Shown here: positions 60,153 through 64,000 of the stretch, piece by piece
Layout: each line of letters opens with the position of its first letter
How positions within the stretch are numbered: the stretch's first letter is position 1
Assembly: GCA_030426685.1 (NCBI GenBank)
Contig: JAUHYC010000006.1
Location: forward strand, 1 to 64,000
Source: Alphaproteobacteria bacterium
GTDB taxonomy: Bacteria; Pseudomonadota; Alphaproteobacteria; Rhodobacterales; Rhodobacteraceae
Direction: 5' to 3'
DNA length: 64,000 bases
Translations under genes and position numbers: made by a program
Notes under the pieces: generated by a model
Database searches by the model: none
What the model was told of the DNA's origin: nothing
What the model saw: the letters and a program-made list of their open reading frames with translations, nothing else

Positions 60153-60995
60153 ATGCTTGATGGCGCCATGCTGGTCTGGTTCCTGCTCACAGGCGTCAGC
60201 GTTTTGTTCGTTCTATGGGATTCGATCTCCAACGGCGTCACAAGCTGGGTTCAACGCGCTGCGTGGTGTCTTGTCACGCTGTACACAGGCCCCATCGGGT
60301 TGTTCTTTTACCTTCTGGCCTGCCGGCGCCCGTTTCCGGGCGGGCATGATGAGTTCACAAAAGCCACGTGGAAGCAGGGCATTAACAGCGAAATGCACTG
60401 CGTTGCCGGTGATGCAACTGGTATTATCGTGGCCGCCATTCTTCTTTACTTCGTTTCCATCCCAAATGGCTGGGACATTGTTATCGAGTACGGTTTTGGC
60501 TTTATCTCCGGCCTGTTCATCTTTCAGGCCCTGATGATGTTGCCAATGTTCGGAAGCTACGCGCAGGCGGTTCGCAAGACGATCTTTGCCGAGACAGTTT
60601 CGATGAATTTCGTCATGACCGGCATGATCCCCACCATGGTGATCCTCTCGGCCCAATGGCCCGGTTCCGACGATCCTCTGATGCCAGCGTTCTGGTTCAG
60701 GATGAGCCTGGCGACGGTTATCGGCGCGGTCATCGCCTTTCCCATAAACTGGTGGCTGGTTGTGAACCATCTCAAGCACGGCTGTATGACGCTGCCCGGA
60801 GCCGATGGCGCCGCGCCCGCGCTGGGTCATTCCTCACCCGAAGGTGCCGAGCAAGTGAATGATGAGATGCCAGATCACAAAATGGAGATGCAAACACTTA
60901 CGACAACACAGATGTACATCTGGGTCATCGCCACTTACGTAGTGCTGTTTGCATCGCTCTGGTTGACCTCGCGCTATGTGCCGATCACGTTTTGA
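60153..60995 (+). CDS. DUF4396 membrane protein
   Basis: A 280-residue integral membrane protein of the DUF4396 family. Hydrophobic segments are near residues 5-22, 35-57, 88-104, 112-135, 150-168, 180-203 and 255-275. The conserved HCVAGDATGIIVA (about 82-94) and MNFVMTGMIP lie in or near helices and could form a metal or ligand site. A His/Met/Asp-rich loop (EMPDHKMEMQ) precedes the last helix, a feature suggestive of copper binding but unproven. No partner gene is evident. The function of the family is unknown. Confidence 0.78.
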   Translation: MLDGAMLVWFLLTGVSVLFVLWDSISNGVTSWVQRAAWCLVTLYTGPIGLFFYLLACRRPFPGGHDEFTKATWKQGINSEMHCVAGDATGIIVAAILLYFVSIPNGWDIVIEYGFGFISGLFIFQALMMLPMFGSYAQAVRKTIFAETVSMNFVMTGMIPTMVILSAQWPGSDDPLMPAFWFRMSLATVIGAVIAFPINWWLVVNHLKHGCMTLPGADGAAPALGHSSPEGAEQVNDEMPDHKMEMQTLTTTQMYIWVIATYVVLFASLWLTSRYVPITF

Positions 60996-61036
60996 GCGTG
61001 GTGTTCACCGGGCCACTTTCGCAAGCCTGTCGGCGC

Positions 61037-61933
61037 TCAGGTCAGGTAGGTGTTGAAAAACGCGATCGTCCGTTTCCATGCCAGATTTGCCGCTGCTTCG
61101 TCATATCTCGGCGTCGTATCGTTGTGAAAACCGTGGTTCACATCCGGATAGAAATGCACGCTGAACTTCTTTTGATTGGTCTTCAGAGCCTCCGAATATG
61201 CGGGCCATCCTGCGTTAATCCGGTCATCCAGCCCGGCATAGTGAATCATCAACGGCGCCTGAATGGCGGGAACGTCCTCAGCCGGTGGCTGCCGGCCATA
61301 GAACGGGACCGAGGCCGCGAGGTCCGGGTAAGCCACGGCCAGCGCATTGCACACTCCACCACCATAGCAGAAACCGACCGCCCCGACTTTGCCGGTTGAT
61401 CCTTCCAGATCGCGCAGAAACTCATAGGCGGCAAAGAAGTCTGCCATCAGTTTTGCCCTGTCCATCGATCCCTGCATCTCGCGGCCCTCATCATCCGTGC
61501 CCGGATAACCACCAAGCGGCGACAGGCCATCCGGCCCGAAGGCCAAAAAACCGGCCTTTGCTGTGCGCCGTACCACGTCTTCGATATATGGGTTGAGTCC
61601 GCGGTTCTCGTGCACAACGAGAACGGCTGGCAGTTTCCCCTGAGCATTTGCAGGCTTGGCCATCAGCCCGCTCACGTTGTCATGGCCATCCGGGCTTTGA
61701 AACTCGACGACCATCGTCTCTATATCCGGATCATCCGGCGCGACCTGCTGCGCCCATGCATAGTTGGGCTGCAATTCTTCAAGGATCATCGCTCCGGTCA
61801 CACCGGCGGCGGTGAATTTACCGGCTTTCGAAATGAACTCGCGCTTGGTCATCTTGCCATGCACGTAGCCGTCGAAAATTTCGAGTATCCGGGGATCGAA
61901 GTCACTTGCTTTCTTACGGGCGGTTCCAGCCAT
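61037..61933 (-). CDS. Dienelactone hydrolase family protein with Tat-like leader region
   Basis: A 298-residue alpha/beta hydrolase of the dienelactone hydrolase family. The cysteine nucleophile is in GFCYGGGV (about residues 168-175), the aspartate in GLDDRINAG and the histidine in [28 protein letters not shown] carries the oxyanion region. Unlike short cytoplasmic forms it has about 60 extra N-terminal residues, with [22 protein letters not shown] resembling a Tat-type (R-E-F-hydrophobic) leader placed internally near residue 29-50. The real substrate is unknown. Confidence 0.85.
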   Translation of the reverse strand: MAGTARKKASDFDPRILEIFDGYVHGKMTKREFISKAGKFTAAGVTGAMILEELQPNYAWAQQVAPDDPDIETMVVEFQSPDGHDNVSGLMAKPANAQGKLPAVLVVHENRGLNPYIEDVVRRTAKAGFLAFGPDGLSPLGGYPGTDDEGREMQGSMDRAKLMADFFAAYEFLRDLEGSTGKVGAVGFCYGGGVCNALAVAYPDLAASVPFYGRQPPAEDVPAIQAPLMIHYAGLDDRINAGWPAYSEALKTNQKKFSVHFYPDVNHGFHNDTTPRYDEAAANLAWKRTIAFFNTYLT

Positions 61934-61996
61934 CGTTGCCTCCCAAGCGATGCTACAGGTGCGCCTATCCTACCGCATTTCGGCTTTGGAACGTAC

Positions 61997-63466
61997 TCAC
62001 AATCCGTAAAGCCCGCCAAACTTGGACTCGAGATACTGCAAAAGCGGCTCTGGCCCCGGCTCCATCCCGCTGGCGCGTTGGATCACCTCTCGTGGCGTAT
62101 ATAGCCCGCCATATTGCTGCACGTTTTCACGCAGCCAGCCTGTTGCGCCCGAGGTGTCACCCTCTGCCAGTTGCGCATCAAGATCAGGCACCGCCGCCCG
62201 CAACGCCTGATTGAGGCACCCGGCATAGACATTGCCCAGCGAATAGGTCGGGAAGTAACCAAACAGCCCCACAGACCAATGCACATCCTGCAGGCACCCG
62301 TTCGAGGGCTTGTCGACCGCATACCCAAAATCGGCCTTGAACCGGTCATTCCACGCCGCCTCAAGGTCGCCAACTTGCAGGTCACCTGCCATCAGGGCGC
62401 GTTCCAGATCAAAGCGCAGCATGATGTGCAGATTGTACTGCACCTCATCGGCCTCGGTGCGGATGTAACCGTTGTGGACACGGTTGACGGTGGCAAAAAA
62501 TGCGTCAGCGTCCGCAATACCGAAATCGCCAAATGCCTCTTTCATTTGCTCAAACAGCCAGCCGGTAAAGGCGCGGGAACGGCCCAATTGGTTTTCATAG
62601 ATCCGGCTCTGGCTTTCATGCACACCCATCGACACACCGCGCCCCAGCGGCGTCAGCAGATAATCCTTGTCGATGCCCTGCTCGTATGCCGCGTGGCCGA
62701 CCTCGTGAATGGTGGAATAAAAACAGTTGAACGGGTCGGTTTCGCTGGTCCGTGTGGTGATGCGCACGTCCAGACCACTGCCCGAGCTGAACGGGTGCAC
62801 GGCCTTGTCCACCCGGCCATTGTTCAGGTCATAGCCAAACGCAACCGCCAGTTTCTGCGACAGGCGCATCTGGGTCAGCTCGTCAAAACTGCCCGAAAGT
62901 GCCGCTGGCTCCGGGCGGTCCAGAACGGCAGCCCGCAATGCCACCAGACGCGGACGCATCTCATCAAAAATCGCGGCGATCTGGGCGCCGGTCGTATAAG
63001 GTTCATAATCCTCGACCATGGCGTCATAAACATCGCCGCCTTGAGCCAAAGCCTCACCTTCCTGCCGTTTCAACGAAACAACTTCGCTCAGCACCGGCAA
63101 AAAGGCTGAGACGTCTTCGTCCGCGCGCGCTTGCGCCCATTTCCCCTGAGCGGCTGAGGTGACACGTGCAATCGCCGTTGCAAGGTCGGCAGGCACCTTC
63201 ACAGCGCGCTCATAAGCGCGGTGGATTTCGCGCAGCTGCGCCTTGCCAACTTCGTCCTGGGGGGCCGCCTGCTCCAGCCACTCGGCAACACGAGGGTCAG
63301 ACCGGCGAGCGTGGAGCACCGCCTCGATCGCGGCCATTTCCTCGGCCCGCTGCGGCGCGGCCCCGCGCGGCATTACGGTTTCCTGGTCCCATCCCAGCCG
63401 CCCTGCGATCTGGCCAAGGGCCGAGGTTTCACGCTGAAAGGCCATCAGGTGGTTGAATGCGGTCAT
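61997..63466 (-). CDS. Carboxypeptidase M32 (thermostable carboxypeptidase 1 family)
   Basis: A 489-residue zinc metallocarboxypeptidase. The zinc motif HEVGH is in TIHEVGHAAYEQG (about residues 247-259), followed by the family block GVSMGVHESQSRIYENQLGRS, given here as separate segments GVSMGVHESQSR and YENQLGRS. The N-terminal DQETVMPRGAAPQRAEE and late VGLFGYFPTYSLGN are canonical M32 features. GGAG precedes the ATG at 63466. It starts 4 bases after the ctaA stop and is probably cotranscribed with it. Confidence 0.93.
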   Translation of the reverse strand: MTAFNHLMAFQRETSALGQIAGRLGWDQETVMPRGAAPQRAEEMAAIEAVLHARRSDPRVAEWLEQAAPQDEVGKAQLREIHRAYERAVKVPADLATAIARVTSAAQGKWAQARADEDVSAFLPVLSEVVSLKRQEGEALAQGGDVYDAMVEDYEPYTTGAQIAAIFDEMRPRLVALRAAVLDRPEPAALSGSFDELTQMRLSQKLAVAFGYDLNNGRVDKAVHPFSSGSGLDVRITTRTSETDPFNCFYSTIHEVGHAAYEQGIDKDYLLTPLGRGVSMGVHESQSRIYENQLGRSRAFTGWLFEQMKEAFGDFGIADADAFFATVNRVHNGYIRTEADEVQYNLHIMLRFDLERALMAGDLQVGDLEAAWNDRFKADFGYAVDKPSNGCLQDVHWSVGLFGYFPTYSLGNVYAGCLNQALRAAVPDLDAQLAEGDTSGATGWLRENVQQYGGLYTPREVIQRASGMEPGPEPLLQYLESKFGGLYGL

Positions 63467-63470
63467 GAGA

Positions 63471-64000
63471 TCAAACTCCGCGCAGAGAGGTTGCAATGGG
63501 ATAGGCTGTCAGGAATCGCGCGCGCAGGATCAGGGTCCAGACAACGATAGCCATGAACTGGTGAAAAATGGCGATCTGCCATGGAGCGCCGTAAACCACG
63601 GTCACGATCCCGACAACGACCTGCAGCGAGAGCGCAGCAAAAGCGGCGTTGAAGGCAAACCTGGTTTGCGGATGCGCGCTGGCTCCACCCCGCCGCCAGA
63701 CGATAATGCCAAAGATGAATAGCAGATACCCAGCACAACGATGGATGAACTGCACCAGACCGGGGCTTTCAAAGAAATTGCGCCACATCGGCTCTAGCAT
63801 CGTGGCATCGGGTGGCAGCACCTGCCCGCCGATCAGCGGCCAATCCGTATAAGACCGCCCGGCATCGATACCCGCAACCAGCGCGCCAATGAGTATTTGT
63901 AAAAAGGCGAAGTGCATGAGGCCGGTGGAAAGCGAGAACAGCTTTGCCTCTTTGGCGCGGCGCGCCTGCATCAGGTCACGCTCTTCCCTTCCCAGCATCA
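63471..64000 (-). CDS. ctaA: Heme A synthase (COX15/CtaA), C-terminal part
   Basis: The gene enters from the right edge and only about 176 C-terminal codons are here. The membrane protein oxidises heme O to heme A for cytochrome oxidase. Hydrophobic segments with the heme-ligand histidines are seen: TGLMHFAFLQILIGALVAG, QFIHRCAGYLLFIFG and IAIFHQFMAIVVWTLIL. SYTDWPLIGGQVLPP between helices is the family loop. The fragment is consistent with the second half of alphaproteobacterial CtaA. Confidence 0.9.
   Translation of the reverse strand, partial: MLGREERDLMQARRAKEAKLFSLSTGLMHFAFLQILIGALVAGIDAGRSYTDWPLIGGQVLPPDATMLEPMWRNFFESPGLVQFIHRCAGYLLFIFGIIVWRRGGASAHPQTRFAFNAAFAALSLQVVVGIVTVVYGAPWQIAIFHQFMAIVVWTLILRARFLTAYPIATSLRGV

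Overview
The window reads as a stretch of core chromosome from a marine alphaproteobacterium of the Roseobacter group (Rhodobacteraceae, Ruegeria/Phaeobacter-like). The evidence is moderately high G+C, a B12-dependent ribonucleotide reductase (nrdJ) as the only RNR seen, the run ppiD-trpE-(yibQ-like)-trpGDC-moaC-moeA-lexA-comEC-gltX-gltA, an Entner-Doudoroff style zwf-pgl-pgi operon, the alphaproteobacterial LexA operator GAAC-N7-GAAC, and a probable dmdB of the DMSP demethylation pathway. I see no phage, transposon, insertion sequence or CRISPR array. Gene density is high and many same-strand neighbours overlap by 1 or 4 bases.

Layout. 1-7.1 kb: the start of a TAXI-type TRAP solute receptor, tRNA-Leu(CAA), a YqaA-dsbB pair, an HNH nuclease, rluE, a VOC protein, an esterase-DNA glycosylase pair and an MFS permease. 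6.3-11.3 kb: the minus-strand operon cysS-cimA-phytoene-synthase-like, a YjbR protein and a small outer-membrane barrel. 11.7-20.3 kb: an MttB-family methyltransferase, an EF-hand protein, an unannotated minus-strand structured RNA candidate with a clear terminator, a DUF2188 protein, nrdJ, a lipoprotein, tRNA-Pro, a DUF192 protein and a double cold-shock protein. 20.4-38.7 kb: pdxH, fabI-gpt, an aminotransferase, ppiD-trpE, the trpGDC-moaC-moeA operon, autoregulated lexA, comEC, gltX and gltA. 38.8-49.4 kb: an outer-membrane barrel, a PA0069-type radical SAM protein, a corrinoid protein with a DUF1638 partner, sufE, a lipoprotein, rnd, purM-purN, a CAT-anticodon tRNA, an unpaired histidine kinase, a metallo-beta-lactamase-fold hydrolase and two tandem tRNA-Asn genes. 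49.4-64 kb: probable dmdB, zwf-pgl-pgi, an uncharacterised radical SAM protein, a GH19-like hydrolase, usg, gyrA, a DUF4396 membrane protein, a dienelactone hydrolase, an M32 carboxypeptidase and the 3' part of ctaA.

How the genes connect. Tryptophan synthesis (trpE, trpGDC), isoleucine precursor synthesis (cimA), purine synthesis (purMN), molybdopterin synthesis (moaC, moeA) and glucose oxidation (zwf, pgl, pgi) are housekeeping. A cobalamin theme recurs: nrdJ uses adenosylcobalamin, and the MttB-family enzyme (11.7 kb) and the corrinoid protein (41.1 kb) are the two halves expected of a corrinoid methyl-transfer system, here separated by about 28 kb. The items most worth following up are this split methyltransferase system, the structured RNA candidate at 13.8-14.1 kb, and the cysteine-rich radical SAM protein at 55.1 kb. 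None is proven novel from sequence alone.
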